64,000 nt of DNA from Paratinospora sagittata. Taxonomy: Eukaryota > Streptophyta > Magnoliopsida > Ranunculales > Menispermaceae. Below, one piece after another: positions 33,675 to 45,389 of this stretch (position 1 is the first letter of the stretch; every line of letters starts with the position of its first letter). The position numbers and the translations under genes were made by a program. The notes beneath the pieces were generated by a model. The model was not told the origin of the DNA and did not search any database. It saw nothing but the letters and a program-made list of their open reading frames with translations. The stretch is from the NCBI GenBank assembly GCA_035771175.1, contig CM069593.1:17980908-18044907 (forward strand). Direction: 5' to 3'.

Positions 33675-36600
33675 AAGTTGGAGCGTGAAGATCCCGAACA
33701 CCCAACTTGGAGAGTAGAAACTCAAAGTTCGCTTTTCCCAATGCTTTTGTAAAGATATCTGCCAATTGAACACGAGTGGAAACATATGACGGACAAATCA
33801 TCCCTGCAGTAACCGCATCTCGAACAAAATGACAGTCAGCTTCTATATGCTTTGTTCTTTCATGAAAAACCGGATTTTGAGCAATATACAACGCTGACTG
33901 ACTATCACAAAATAACTTCATACCCTTCGGATGTCGCACACCTAGGTCGTTTAAAAGTTGGTGAAGCCACTTTAACTCACACACTGTTGCCGCCATTGAT
34001 CGATACTCAGCCTCTGCAGACGATCTAGACACTGTTTGTTGCTTCTTGGTCTTCCACGACACAGGAGAACAACCAAGTAACACGAACCATCCTGTCAAGG
34101 AACGCCGCGTAAGTGGACAGCTAGCCCAATCCGAATCACACCACCCTTCTAGACGTAGGTCACTATCTGCACGAAGCAAAATCCCTTGCCCCGGACTCTT
34201 TTTCAAATATCGTACGACCCTGAGAGTTGCCTCCCAATGATCCTCACGAGGTTGTTGCATAAATTGGGACAAAATATGAACCGAATATGCAAGATCAGGT
34301 CTCGTCACAGACAAGTAAATCAATCTCCCTACAAGTCGCCTATACGGCGCCGGATCCGCAAGGAATTCGCCCTTAGCAAGGGCCAAATTGTGATTTTGTT
34401 CCATAGGAAATGTCGCAGGCTTTGCTCCCAATAAACCCGTTTCAGAAATTATCTCTAGTGCGTATTTTCTTTGGCAAAGAAAAATTTCTTGTGGATTACG
34501 GGCTACCTCTAGCCCTAAGAAATACTTCAAAACTCCCAAATCTTTCATATGAAAGCACCGGCCAAGGTAATCTTTAAAAGTTGTCAATGCAACCTTATCA
34601 TTCCCTGCAATAATCAAGTCATCAACATAAACTAACACGTTGATCTGAGTTCTTCCCTTGCACAACCCAAACAAGGAATAATCTGAATAGGATTGTACAA
34701 AACCATAATTCTTCAATGCTGTTGACAGTTTTGCAAACCAACATCGAGGAGCTTGTTTCAGACCATACAACGACTTCTTCAACCTGCAAACCATGTTAGG
34801 ATTTGTATTTTTGAAACCTGGAGGAACCTTCATATAAACCTCCTCACTTAAGTCACCGTGAAGGAAAGCATTATGCACATCCATTTGATGTACCTCCCAA
34901 TGTTTAACAGCAGCAATTGCAAGAAAAGTACGAACAGTCACCATTTTGGCCACAGGAGCAAATGTCTCGTTATAGTCAATTCCTTCCACCTGATGATTGC
35001 CATAGATCACAAGTCTTGCTTTGAGTCGCTCTATGCTGCCATCGGACTTATACTTAATTTTATATATCCACTGGCTCCCTAGTGCTTTCTTGCCGGGTGG
35101 AAGAGTCTCCATTACCCAAGTCCCATTGTCTTCAAGGGCTCGTATTTCCTTACCCATCGCATCTCGCCATCCCGAGTCTTTCATCGCCTCTTTGAAATGC
35201 TTTGGCTCATGTCCCGCTGTCACTGCTGCAAGAAAATTTCTATGTCTCACAGAAAAACGTTCACAATTCACAAAATGTGTTAGAGGATAAGGCGTACCTG
35301 AGGAAGAGGAAGGAGCTGATGAATTCTCAGATGGACTTATTTTCCGTATAGTATGAGTAACAAAATCACGATACCGTGTTGAAGGAGTTTTGGTTCGTTT
35401 TCCTCTCCCTAGCTCACTATCAACTTCCACACCTTGCTCCCCCACCGTATTTTTCAGCCCCTCATCACGCACATCCTCATGTGCAGGCTGCACCGCAGCA
35501 CCAGACCCCCCCTCGAGGGTGGATGCGGGTTCCAACCCGCCCTCAACGCACGCAGCACACTCATCGGCATCCTCATCCTCACTCCATGCCCCATCTTCAT
35601 TGTTCGCCAGCACAGGAGTCACCACATTCGTTGGTTGGTTTGACATAAAAGGAAATTCTTTCTCAAAGAACTTCACATCCCTCGATACAAAGTACTCATG
35701 TGTTTCTAAATCATACAATTTCCAACCTTTCTTCCCAAAAGGATAGCCAACAAAGATACATTTACGGCTCCTACTTGCAAATTTATCACCTTTGTGTCGT
35801 TGATTATGAGCATAGCAAAGACAACCAAAGACACGAATAGCATCATAAGAAGGCACTTTCCCAAACAACATTTCATATGGCGATTTAGTCTTAAGTAAAG
35901 TAGAGGGTGTCCTATTAATCAAGTGACACGCTGCTAACACACATTCACCCCAAAATTTGATTGGTAAGTTCCCTTGAAATCTTAGGGCTCTAGCCACATT
36001 TAAAATGTGTTGATGTTTTCTCTCAACTCTCCCATTTTGTTGAGGAGTCCCAACACAAGAAGTCTCAAAAATAATCCCATTATTTTGAAAATAATCATGC
36101 AAACAATTAAATTCGGTCCCATTGTCACTTCTCACACGTTTTATCACTTGTTCAAATTGACGTTCAATCATAGCAACAAAATTAATAAACATAGATTCAA
36201 CTTCCATTTTATTGCAAAGTAAATAGACCCAAACTCCTCTTGAAAAATCATCTACTATTGTCAAAAAATAGGTAGCCCCACATGAAGAACGAGTCTTATA
36301 AGGTCCCCACAAATCCAAATGAACAAGTTCAAAAATTCTACCAGCTTTATTCGTACTAATGGGGAAACTATATCTAGATTGCTTTGCACGCGGACACACA
36401 TCACAAGATTTATTATGAGACCTACAAGAATGACTTACAGCCGGAATCATCTTCAATATTTTCTCCGACGGATGCCCCATTCGTTGATGCCACAACTCGA
36501 ACGACGAATCACCATCCACTGTCAAGACCTTCACTTGAGGAACGCCACGGAAAAAATAAAGTCCATCCAATCTTTCACCTGCTCCAATCACCTTCCTCGT

Positions 36601-37107
36601 TGGTTGGTCCTGTATGACACAAATATTATTAGTGAATTGTACAACACAATTTGATTCATCGATTAATTGAGTAACAGAAATTAAATTGCATGTCAATTGT
36701 GGGACATAAAGCACATTGTCGAGCTTTAATCCTCCTGGCAGCACGACACTCCCCTCTTGGTTTGCTTCTGCCGTGTTTCCATCCGGCAAACCCACCGGAC
36801 AGTATTGCACCCTTCTCACATTCTTCAATATAGACAAGTCGCACGTCACATGGTTCGACGCTCCTGTATCGATAATCCAACTAAAATTACTGTTTTTACC
36901 ATGTAGTCGATCTTTTATTTTGTCGAAGTTCAAAAATGCAAAAAGTTGCTGCAGTTGCGTTGCGGAAACACCTGCAAGAGCCCCAACGTCGGTTGCACCT
37001 GCCAGCCCCTGTGAGTTCCCTTCGTGCTGCCCAGATAAAGTTCCAGCCCCGCCAATTTTATGTGCGCGGACAGACGAGACACTATGTCCTCCGCCGGCCA
37101 TGAGCAC
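33673..37107 (-). CDS. Copia-2 Pol polyprotein (protease-integrase-RT-RNase H)
   Basis: 1144 codons. Protease motif DTGAS at about 80-84. The zinc-binding HHCC of integrase is His207, His212, Cys235 and Cys238. The integrase core triad is about Asp265 (HLDLWG), Asp328 (VRSDNG) and Glu362. Reverse transcriptase runs at about 660-900, with YVDD at 827-830. RNase H follows, with CDSDWA at about 990 and SSAEAEYRS further on. The domain order, integrase before RT, defines Ty1/copia. The first 75 residues, before the protease, do not resemble gag and have no zinc knuckle. Open frames on the opposite strand (about 34046-37120) are shadows. The start at 37107 is simply the first ATG of the open frame. 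Confidence 0.95.
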   Translation of the reverse strand: MLMAGGGHSVSSVRAHKIGGAGTLSGQHEGNSQGLAGATDVGALAGVSATQLQQLFAFLNFDKIKDRLHGKNSNFSWIIDTGASNHVTCDLSILKNVRRVQYCPVGLPDGNTAEANQEGSVVLPGGLKLDNVLYVPQLTCNLISVTQLIDESNCVVQFTNNICVIQDQPTRKVIGAGERLDGLYFFRGVPQVKVLTVDGDSSFELWHQRMGHPSEKILKMIPAVSHSCRSHNKSCDVCPRAKQSRYSFPISTNKAGRIFELVHLDLWGPYKTRSSCGATYFLTIVDDFSRGVWVYLLCNKMEVESMFINFVAMIERQFEQVIKRVRSDNGTEFNCLHDYFQNNGIIFETSCVGTPQQNGRVERKHQHILNVARALRFQGNLPIKFWGECVLAACHLINRTPSTLLKTKSPYEMLFGKVPSYDAIRVFGCLCYAHNQRHKGDKFASRSRKCIFVGYPFGKKGWKLYDLETHEYFVSRDVKFFEKEFPFMSNQPTNVVTPVLANNEDGAWSEDEDADECAACVEGGLEPASTLEGGSGAAVQPAHEDVRDEGLKNTVGEQGVEVDSELGRGKRTKTPSTRYRDFVTHTIRKISPSENSSAPSSSSGTPYPLTHFVNCERFSVRHRNFLAAVTAGHEPKHFKEAMKDSGWRDAMGKEIRALEDNGTWVMETLPPGKKALGSQWIYKIKYKSDGSIERLKARLVIYGNHQVEGIDYNETFAPVAKMVTVRTFLAIAAVKHWEVHQMDVHNAFLHGDLSEEVYMKVPPGFKNTNPNMVCRLKKSLYGLKQAPRCWFAKLSTALKNYGFVQSYSDYSLFGLCKGRTQINVLVYVDDLIIAGNDKVALTTFKDYLGRCFHMKDLGVLKYFLGLEVARNPQEIFLCQRKYALEIISETGLLGAKPATFPMEQNHNLALAKGEFLADPAPYRRLVGRLIYLSVTRPDLAYSVHILSQFMQQPREDHWEATLRVVRYLKKSPGQGILLRADSDLRLEGWCDSDWASCPLTRRSLTGWFVLLGCSPVSWKTKKQQTVSRSSAEAEYRSMAATVCELKWLHQLLNDLGVRHPKGMKLFCDSQSALYIAQNPVFHERTKHIEADCHFVRDAVTAGMICPSYVSTRVQLADIFTKALGKANFEFLLSKLGVRDLHAPT

Positions 37108-37147
37108 ACGTGGAAGTTAAAGAACTGAACTAATCTAAGTGGCTTGC

Positions 37148-37366
37148 ACTGTTCACCGCACTGTTCATGCGGTTCACTGTTCACGCGGTTAACTGTCCAT
37201 GCCGGTTCACTGTTCACGCCGATCAACTGTTCACGCCGATTCACTGTTCATGCCGGTCTACTGTTCAAGCAAGTCCACTGTTCTGCCGGTCTACTGTTCC
37301 GTCGCAGGTCGCCGGTTGACTGTTCACGCCGGTAGACTGTTCACGCCGGTAGACTGTTGAAGTTGG
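37148..37366. repeat. Short tandem repeat where gag is expected in copia-2
   Basis: Roughly a dozen imperfect 16-18 bp units built on ACTGTTCACGCCGGT lie between the leader and the pol frame. They are unrelated to the 41 bp minisatellite. They occupy the place of gag, and the rest of the leader (37367-37958) has no long open frame on the element's strand. Confidence 0.85.
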
Positions 37367-37958
37367 TTCTTTTGATAATTATTAGCATAAGGAGATGAAA
37401 ATGAAGGAGAAGAAAATAGATTTTGAACAAAATAGATCTCGAGCTCAAGCTCAACTTTAACAAAACAGACTTTTTCAGATTTTGAAGCCCATGAAGTTGA
37501 AGAAAATAACATTAATTAGATCCCATAAACATCAAACCACTACTAGCCATATAAATCTACCATCATAATAAGGAAAACGAACCAAAGGAGAAAAAACGTG
37601 ATCAAGATCTCTCAAGATCTGTAACACTTTTCGCATATCAAAGGCACGAGGCGGTGCTCTGAAAATCTTCACCAACACCACCATCAACCAGATCATCATC
37701 CATCGGGGGAAGATTGAGATCAAAAGGAAAAGGATGAGGGGGGTTTCAAGTACACCCCTTCAGCCAGCTAGACTTATCTGGGAACGGCAGACGATACCAG
37801 ATGAGGGGGGTTTCTGAGACGAAGACGACACAAAATCTCCGTCAATAACTGACGAAGACGAATCACAATCACTATGACAATCCTCCGGCAGAACCGACGG
37901 ATGAGGCTGATGTTGCCGTCGCCGGCGGTGGCGCTACCATGGCAAGATCTGACGACTT

Positions 37959-37969
37959 CTCTGATACCA
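37959..37969 (-). other. Copia-2 primer-binding site
   Basis: The minus strand reads TGGTATCAGAG directly inside the 5' LTR; initiator tRNA-Met type. Pairing stops at 11 nt (followed by AA rather than C). Confidence 0.9.
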
Positions 37970-38097
37970 TGATAAATTTTTCATTACATTTTTTTCTTGT
38001 TTTCATTGACAACCATTCCACCTATATATTACAAAATAGCCTAAACAAAACATGAAACATGTTTCCGTCTTAAAAGCCGGAAACATGTTCCGTAATA
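37970..38097 (-). repeat. Copia-2 5' LTR (element orientation)
   Basis: 128 bp, identical to the partner at 33538-33665, bounded by GACCA in WAKL exon 3. Confidence 0.95.
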
Positions 38098-39863
38098 GAC
38101 CAGTCTCGGCTAAACGAGAAATCCCAAAATCAGAGATCTTTGCGTTCAGTTTTTCATCTAGTAGTATGTTACTAGACTTCACATCTCGGTGGTAAATCGG
38201 AGGAAGAGCCGAGGAGTGGAGATAAGCGAGGCCTTCGGCGGTTTGGTGGGCTATAGAGAGGCGGCGCCGCCAGGTTAAGGAGCTTCTGGTGCCCAAATGA
38301 AGGCGGTGGAGGTGTTGGAAGATGGTCCCGTTTGGGATGTATTCGTACACCAGTAATGGTTGTTCGAGGTCCACGCAACAACCGAGAAGACGAACGATGG
38401 AGCGGTGGTTCACTTGGCTAAGGATTCTAACTTCGTTAAGAACTTGATCTGTGCCCTTTGTGTTTCCAAGTTTGGCTCATTTTACTGCTACTACCGTGGT
38501 ATCCTCTAGAATGCCCATGAAGACCTCACCGAAGCCTCCAGCGCCGAGAAGACGATCTTTAGAGAAGTTTTCGGTGGCCCTTTTCATTTCTTTGCCTGTG
38601 AAGACTTTGGCGGATCTGCCATTGTTGTTAGCGTTCAGAATCTCTTCTCTTTCCTTTCTCAGTCGCTCTCTTGCCTCAATGATCTTCCACTGTCGACGTT
38701 TATACGAGAGGTACGCAATAACGATTGCGAGTAGAGCCGCCACTAGACCACACGTCAAACCTTAAAGATTTTTTTTATAGGAGTTGATTTGGTTAGAAAT
38801 TAAAAAGATTATCAAATTTGCGAGATCGATCTTTTGATCGGAAAGAGAAGTAGTAACTCACCAGCAATTAGTGGGGTCCAGCTTCGGGAACCATCACATG
38901 TTCCATCATTTTGACAAGCTAAAACTGCAAAAAGGAATATATTGGATGTAAAGTTGATTAAAATTTTCAACAAAAATTAAAGTTTTTTTACTAAGCATCA
39001 AAGTTCTTACTATTGGAGCAAGTTCCATTAATGGGGTCCCATCGGAACCCAGAATTGCAGAAGCATCTTTTCTGCCCAGCAGCTTCTGAATCTGAACCGC
39101 AACTTGAGTTTGGAGTAGCAGAGTCACAGACATTCTGAGATTGGCAAACATGCTCCCGTGGCACCACCCACTCCAACTCCACTCCCGTAGGCGGCCACCT
39201 ACTCACCGGCGACGACGGGTTCAAATTGACGAAAGCTCGGTAAGCGCTGCAACCGGTCTCCCGAACCCTGATCCTATGCGCAGTGGTCGACCCACCGGTC
39301 TTGAACGAGCAGCAGATCGGAGTGTTCTTGCACGCTGCAGATCCCTCCTCTGTATTATTAATATAACTGTGACAAATGCTCATTGAAGAACAGTCCGGAT
39401 GCGAACGGAGCAAAGACTCGGCGCAGTTCAAGTGCAGAATAGTATTACTACTCGTGATATTGAATGGGAGGCTACTATTGAGCTGGAGACCTTGGCTTTT
39501 AAAATCAGTGGTGACGCAAGTGTTTCGGTCGACAAAGCTCGCCGGACGAATAACTAGCCGTTGGTTTTCCGGGACGATGGAGGAGATTGTGTAGGAGGAG
39601 CCATTGAGGGCGTCGAACCAGAGTGTGCCGGAGGCACATCGGATCTTGTAATCTTGGTCGCCGCAATCCGGGCCGGTGCTGAGTGGGTAGGGAACAGGGG
39701 TGGAGCCGCATTCGATGCAGCGGGGTGCTGCGGTGACTACGCCGGAAAATGTTAGAAGCGCCGGTAGAATAAGGAGAGAAGAGAGGAGGAGGGTTGTCAT
39801 TTTCTGGGCAGAGAAGAGAAAAGGAGAGCAGCTGAGAGATTTTAGATTTTGATTGCATTGCAT

Positions 39864-41591
39864 GGGTGCTTTTAAAGGGCGTGCTAGTGCTAGTCCATGT
39901 CAATGTTTTTTTTGGAAGATTCTTAAATACCAAGATTGGATAATGCTAGTGCGCACATTGTTACGTTTAACGATTTGACGCGTGTCTTTAATTTTTTAAT
40001 TTTAAGATTTCATTTGAGGCATGTCAACATTACATAAATTTTTTGTATAAAGTATGGCGTGGGGGATCGCGTTCTTTCATCTTAAGGGCATAAAACGCAG
40101 AGATTGAGACCACACAAATTATTACGGTGTCACACTTTTATTTTTTTTATGAACAAAAAAAACTCCTAGGTAATATGAAATTCGAACTTATGATTTTAAG
40201 TAAAAAGATTTAAATGTATATAGTTGAAATTAATTAATATTTATTACTACATCTTTTTGTTTATAATTTATGGAATTAGCTAAGGAGAATGCTATGTATA
40301 AGCTTAACAATTTAAGATAGATAATGCTAATACTAATAATCGTTAGATGAACAGAAATTACTTATTTTAAGATGTGTAATAAGTAATTTAATGATTTGTG
40401 AGTGTTGTAGTATTAGTGTTTTCTATTTAAGATTTATATTTAAAAAATGTATAAATATTTTTATTGTGAGATGATCAATGTGTGTGTAAGTGTTGCATAT
40501 GAGTTTTAATATTTATTAATTGTTTTTAATATTTTTAGTATTATTTTGGTTTTTTTTTTTTAAATGTAATGTGCATGAACTGATAGAGATTAGATTAGCT
40601 TTCTATACATCTTTTAAAACCTAAGTTAGTTTTGATCTCTTTGGTATATTTTGACTTTTGAAAAGTGTTTAAAAATGTTTTTTTTTGAAAAATGACAATT
40701 GATTCATTATAAATGTAATGTGATGGACAAAACTTCTACGTTGAAAGCTCAATTTAGCTTATTTTTATAAAGAAAATCATTTAAAAAGAAAAAAAAACAA
40801 ACTTCTTTTTCTGTCATTTCTGTTATTTTTGTAATCATTTAAGTAAATTATTTATCAGAGAATCTTCCAACTATAAAGTTTTGTATTTAAGATTTATAAT
40901 CATAGTGTTACACATCTTAAGATGTGTAATAAATAATTCAATAGCTGTGAGTATTGTAATTGTATAAAAAAATACAACTACAATAGTTAGATTAATATTC
41001 TCCATTTAAGATTTATATTTAAAAAAATGTACAAATATTTTTATTATGAGATAATCAATGTGTGTATATAAGTGCTGCATATGCGTTTTAGTATTTATAA
41101 ATATTTTGTTGGATCATTTCAAATTATGTATTAACATATTATTTAAGGTAATTCAATATTTTTTAAAAGTAATATCAACAAAATATATTTAAAAAGTATA
41201 CATGTTAATCAAGTATTACTATTTAAATATTCTGATTAAAAACACCCTCTGTACCCACTCTGCCTAAGTGAGTCTATCTTAGTACGGATTAAAAATAAAC
41301 ACTTTCATGTGACAAACATAAAGATATATAATTTTGAAAATAATTATTGAATAAATAAAGTTAGACCATTTTATTCATAGTTTCTTTTGATAAGCATTTT
41401 AGCAATTTAGTCAACTATGGTTTGGATAGGTACCGACTTATGTTGGGCCAAATAAAACTATTGTTTAGCTTTTAAGTCTACTTTAATTTTTTTGAAATTG
41501 AATTTTAGTGAAATTGAATTTTAGAAAGCGCGTGATCTTATTAGAAAGCGTGTTAGAAAGCGTGTGACTTATATTGCTTGGTGCTTGGATA
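39864..41591. repeat. Promoter and shared upstream flank of G
   Basis: TATA-like TTTTAAA at 39870-39876, then the flank block as at 20012-21721. One of the TGACG sites is changed near 39970 (AACGATTTGACGCG). No gene. Confidence 0.78.
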
Positions 41592-43543
41592 GGTGCGGAC
41601 CCAAAGGTGAAATAGCACTTACAAGTACAAGCTGTAATGAACTTTGGCATAGCGAAGGGTGACCCAAGGGTGAAATAGTATTTTATTGTTTATACTAAAT
41701 GGACCCAAGGGTGACCCAAGGGTGACCCAAGTGTGAAATAACATTTTAGTGTTTATACTAAATGGACGAACCCAAGGGTGAAATAGCATTTTAGTGTTTA
41801 TACTAAATGGACCCAAGGGTGACCCAAGGGTGAAATATCATTTTAGTGTTTATACTAAATGGACCCAAGGGTGAAATAACATTTTAGTGTTTATACTAAA
41901 TGGACCCAAGGGTGAAATAGCATTTTAGTGTTTATACTAAATGGACCCAAGGGTGACCCAATGGTGAAATAGCATTTTAGTGTTTATACTAAATGGACTT
42001 AAGGGTGAAATAATATTTTAGTGTTTATACTAAATGGACCCAAGGGTGACCCAAGGGTAAAAATGTTATTTTAGTGTTTATACTAAATGGATGGACCCAA
42101 GGGTGACCCAAGGGTAAAATAACATTTTAGTGTTTATACTAAATGGACCCAAGGGTGAAATAGCATTTTAGTGTTTATACTAAATGGACCCAAGGGTGAA
42201 ATAGCATTTTAGTGTTTATGCTAAATGGACCCAAGGGTGAAATAACATTTTAGTGTTTATACTAAATGGACCTAAGGGTGACCCAAGGGTGAAATAACAT
42301 TTTAGTGTTTATACTAAATGGACCCAAGGGTGAAATAGCATTTTAGTGTTTATGCTAAATGGACCCAAGGGTGAAATAACATTTTAGTGTTTATACTAAA
42401 TGGACCCAAGGGTGAAATAGCATTTTAGTGTTTATACTAAATGGACCCAAGGGTGACCCAAGGGTGAAATAGCATTTTAGTGTTTATGCTAAATGGACCC
42501 AAGGGTGAAATAACATTTTAGTGTTTATACTAAATGGACCCAAGGGTGACCCAAGGGTGAAATAGCATTTTAGTGTTTATGCTAAATGGACCCAAGGGTG
42601 AAATAACATTTTAGTGTTTATACTAAATGGACCCAAGGGTGAAATAGCATTTTAGTGTTTATACTAAATGGACCCAAGGGTGAAATAGCATTTTAGTATT
42701 TATATTAAATGGACCGAAATAGCATTTTAGTGTTTATACTAAATGGACTCAAGGGTGACCCAAGGGTGAAATAGCATTTAGTGTTTATACTAAATGCTAT
42801 GCAACAACTTCATTTCTATTTGTATTTTATTTTCCTCCTTTTGTCTTTCCCTTTACATCATCCGAACGATTCTCTTTGCACCAAGAAATCTTTTATTTGA
42901 TTTTTCATTTTCATTTCAATATTTTGTATTTCTCATTTTATACCATTTAGAGTAATAATATTTTAAATTATAAAATATATAAAAAGGGGTATTTAAGGAA
43001 TAAATGTTTTATTACTTTTAAAATATTAATTATATCATAATACTCACCTTTGATTAAAAATAAAAAGTAAAATGGGTTTAGGGATCAGTTTTTATGTTTT
43101 TTATGGGTTTATTTAAAAACTAACTTTTAAATAAAATCAGTTTTTATGAATTAATCACAAAATTCATATAAGATTATACATAAGAAAATTAATAGTATTT
43201 ATTTAATAAATACTATTAATTTTCTTATGTATAATCTTATATGAATTTTGTGATTAATATTTAAAAATTAATAAAACTGTTATTTCATAAATAACCATAT
43301 GAGAAATATAAAATACCCAAATGAATATGAAAAATAAAATAAAGGTTTTCTTGTGCAAAGAGAATCGTTCAAAAATATGTGGAAAGACAAAAGAAAGTAA
43401 AGAGAAAACAAATAAGGGTAAAACGGGAAGTTGCTGCATGGCATTAATTAAAGTATTTAATATGCACACGCGTCGAAGTGTGCAGAAGCCACGAATGGTA
43501 CCGAGCTGTACCGCACGGTGACTTACAGCATAAAAATCGCACC
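41592..43543. mobile_element. Fold-back element copy 3 (FB3) containing minisatellite array 5
   Basis: The only complete copy in which the expansion can be seen inside the element. GGTGCGG lies at 41592-41598, then minisatellite array 5 (about 41640-42795). Next come the left arm, a central perfect palindrome (about 43150-43258) and the right arm, ending at a slightly changed terminus (TCGCACC, 43537-43543). Array 5 has its own local unit variants (a doubled GACCCAAGGGT, and TTTATGCTAAATGG at 42215, 42350, 42483 and 42577), which shows homogenisation within the array. Confidence 0.82.
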
Positions 43544-45389
43544 CATATTTAGAGCATTTCTAATATAAAAGTCGATTGTATTTAAAAATATATATATATT
43601 ATATTATTAATGTTAAGAGATTAATTTTTTATATGGTATAAAATTAAATTTATTAGACAATTAAGTTAAAAAATAGTCTTCAATGATTTTATAGATTATA
43701 TATATTTTAATGAGGTGTTAAATATTTTTTTTTTAATTTTTAATTTTTTTTAATGATATAGTTATAATAATTTGAAAAGTTAGCGGTAAATAATTTTCTA
43801 ACAGATTGTCTAAAAGTAGACGATTATTTTGAGAATTTTTTTTATTTTTGCCAACTCAATTTGACATTAAATGTTAATAACTACATTGATTTTTTTATAT
43901 AATATTTATTTATCTTCTAGGATAATTAATTTTTTTATAATTCATATTTACATTAAGATGCTCTTAGAAGCATAATTAGCAAATATACATCAGTAACAGA
44001 AAATGAGAGATTATCAGATTAAAGGTTCGTTTTCATTGAATATAATAATAGCCAGCATTTTGACAAAGGAAATTGCGTTTTTGTGTGCTATTAGGCTTAG
44101 TTTCATTGAATTTTAAAAGTATAATATCTAGTGGAATTGTTTACCTTATTATAATTTATACAGGCTAGTTTAAATAAGCGACAAAGTCGAATTATAACCA
44201 ATTTGACCCAATTAACAAGAGACTTAAAAAATAGGTTTATGTTTATCCATTCCACTGTATACGAAACCAAGGAACTAAATTAAGAGAGTAATTCTAGTTA
44301 CACAACCTTTCAACGGGTTAACCCCTTTTTTGTATGATTAGAGTGTCAACATTAAAATATAATATTGACATTTAGCATATTAATACATTTTTCTTTTTAT
44401 ATAAAGCAAGTGGATTAATTTGGATGCTTTGAGTTGGAAAACAAACTTTTTAATTGAGGTAATGATTAATGCACTCTTACCCATTAGCAATATAAGGGTC
44501 AACTCCCTGCGATTATGTTATGTGGGCTATGATTAGTTATTTGTAGGAGTGTTTAACAAATCGACCAACCAGATCAAATCAAATTATTTGGATTAGTTTA
44601 GGTTGGGTTTGATAAGTTGTTTTGGTTTGGTTGAGTTCTAAAATATCCAACCTGATTAATTCGATCTATTCTATATACATATAAAACTTCATATATAAAG
44701 TTGTAAAAAATATGTCATATTTATTTAATGAACTAATCTCATTACGTGTTATTCTTTCTAATTTTTAATATAAATAAATAAATTTACAATAAATTCATGT
44801 TTTTATTTAATGTTTTGTTGACAATCATTTGTTATTCTTTCTAATTTTTCAATAAAAAAGAATAAGTTTTTAATAAACTCATGTTTGCATTTTAATGTTT
44901 TTTTTCCCAAGGCATTTAATATTATTCTTTCAAGAAAGTAAAGAGAAAACAAATATTATGTCATAGAAAATAAATATTCAATAGTTTTTAAGAGTAATAT
45001 CAACAAAATATGTTTGAAAAATATACATATTAATCAAATATTACTCTTTAAATATTCTGATTAAAAACACCCTCTATACCCACTCTACCTAAGTGAGTCT
45101 ATCTTAGTACGGATTAAAAATAAACACTTTCGCAACAAGCATAAAGATATATAATTTTGAAAATAATTAATGAATAAATAAAGTTAGACCATTTTATTCA
45201 TAGTTTCTTTTGATAAGCATTTTAGCAATTTAGTCAACTATGATTTGGACAGGTACGGACCAATGTTGGGTCAAATATAACTATTGTTTACATATAAGGA
45301 CGCTTTAAGTCTACTTTAATTTTTTTTGAAATTCATTTTAGAAAGCGTGTGGCCTTCTTAGAACTCGTGTGACCTATGCTGTTTGGTTA
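43544..45389. other. AT-rich spacer followed by a fragment of the WAKL flank
   Basis: 43544-44930 repeats the 2132-3540 spacer. At about 44935 it jumps to the distal part of the shared WAKL flank (44980-45389), which leads into FB4. No WAKL exon lies between, so a gene copy was lost here by deletion. No gene. Confidence 0.6.

Larger units (their letters stand above)
33538..38097 (-). mobile_element. Copia-2: young Ty1/copia retrotransposon inserted in WAKL gene G
   Basis: 4560 bp with 128 bp LTRs that are identical by eye, a near-perfect 5 bp target duplication, an 11-nt initiator-Met primer site and a polypurine tract. The pol frame is uninterrupted for 1144 codons, but there is no recognisable gag. 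The LTR starts TATTACGG rather than the usual TG, in both copies. Identical LTRs imply insertion recently compared with copia-1. Without gag it would need proteins from a relative to move. Confidence 0.95.
33129..39863 (-). pseudogene. WAKL relic G: near-complete receptor kinase split by copia-2
   Basis: Most complete copy. Exon 1 39863-39011 (likely start 39800), exon 2 38924-38862 (63 bp), exon 3 38760-38103 plus 33537-33129 around copia-2. Exons 1 and 2 are open. Order: signal peptide, GUB_WAK domain (CIECGSTPVPYPLS), WAK C-terminal region, Cys-rich tail, membrane segment, kinase with [16 protein letters not shown] and DFG. Two independent hits disable it. A Cys codon after VAVK has become TGA (38477-38479), and copia-2 sits in the activation segment after RLAETG. 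A third change, VYSFEVV for the usual VYSFGVV, alters a conserved subdomain IX Gly. Translation to the TGA would give about 378 residues: ectodomain, membrane segment and the first part of the N-lobe. Confidence 0.93.

Noticed and set aside
34046..37120. Plus-strand frames across copia-2
   Set aside because: Antisense shadows of the pol frame.
37144..37335. 63-codon plus-strand repeat protein
   Set aside because: Simple reading of the ACTGTTCACGCCGGT tandem repeat; no sign of a gene.
41619..41816. Repeat protein on the minus strand in array 5
   Set aside because: Translation of minisatellite units; phase is lost between unit variants.
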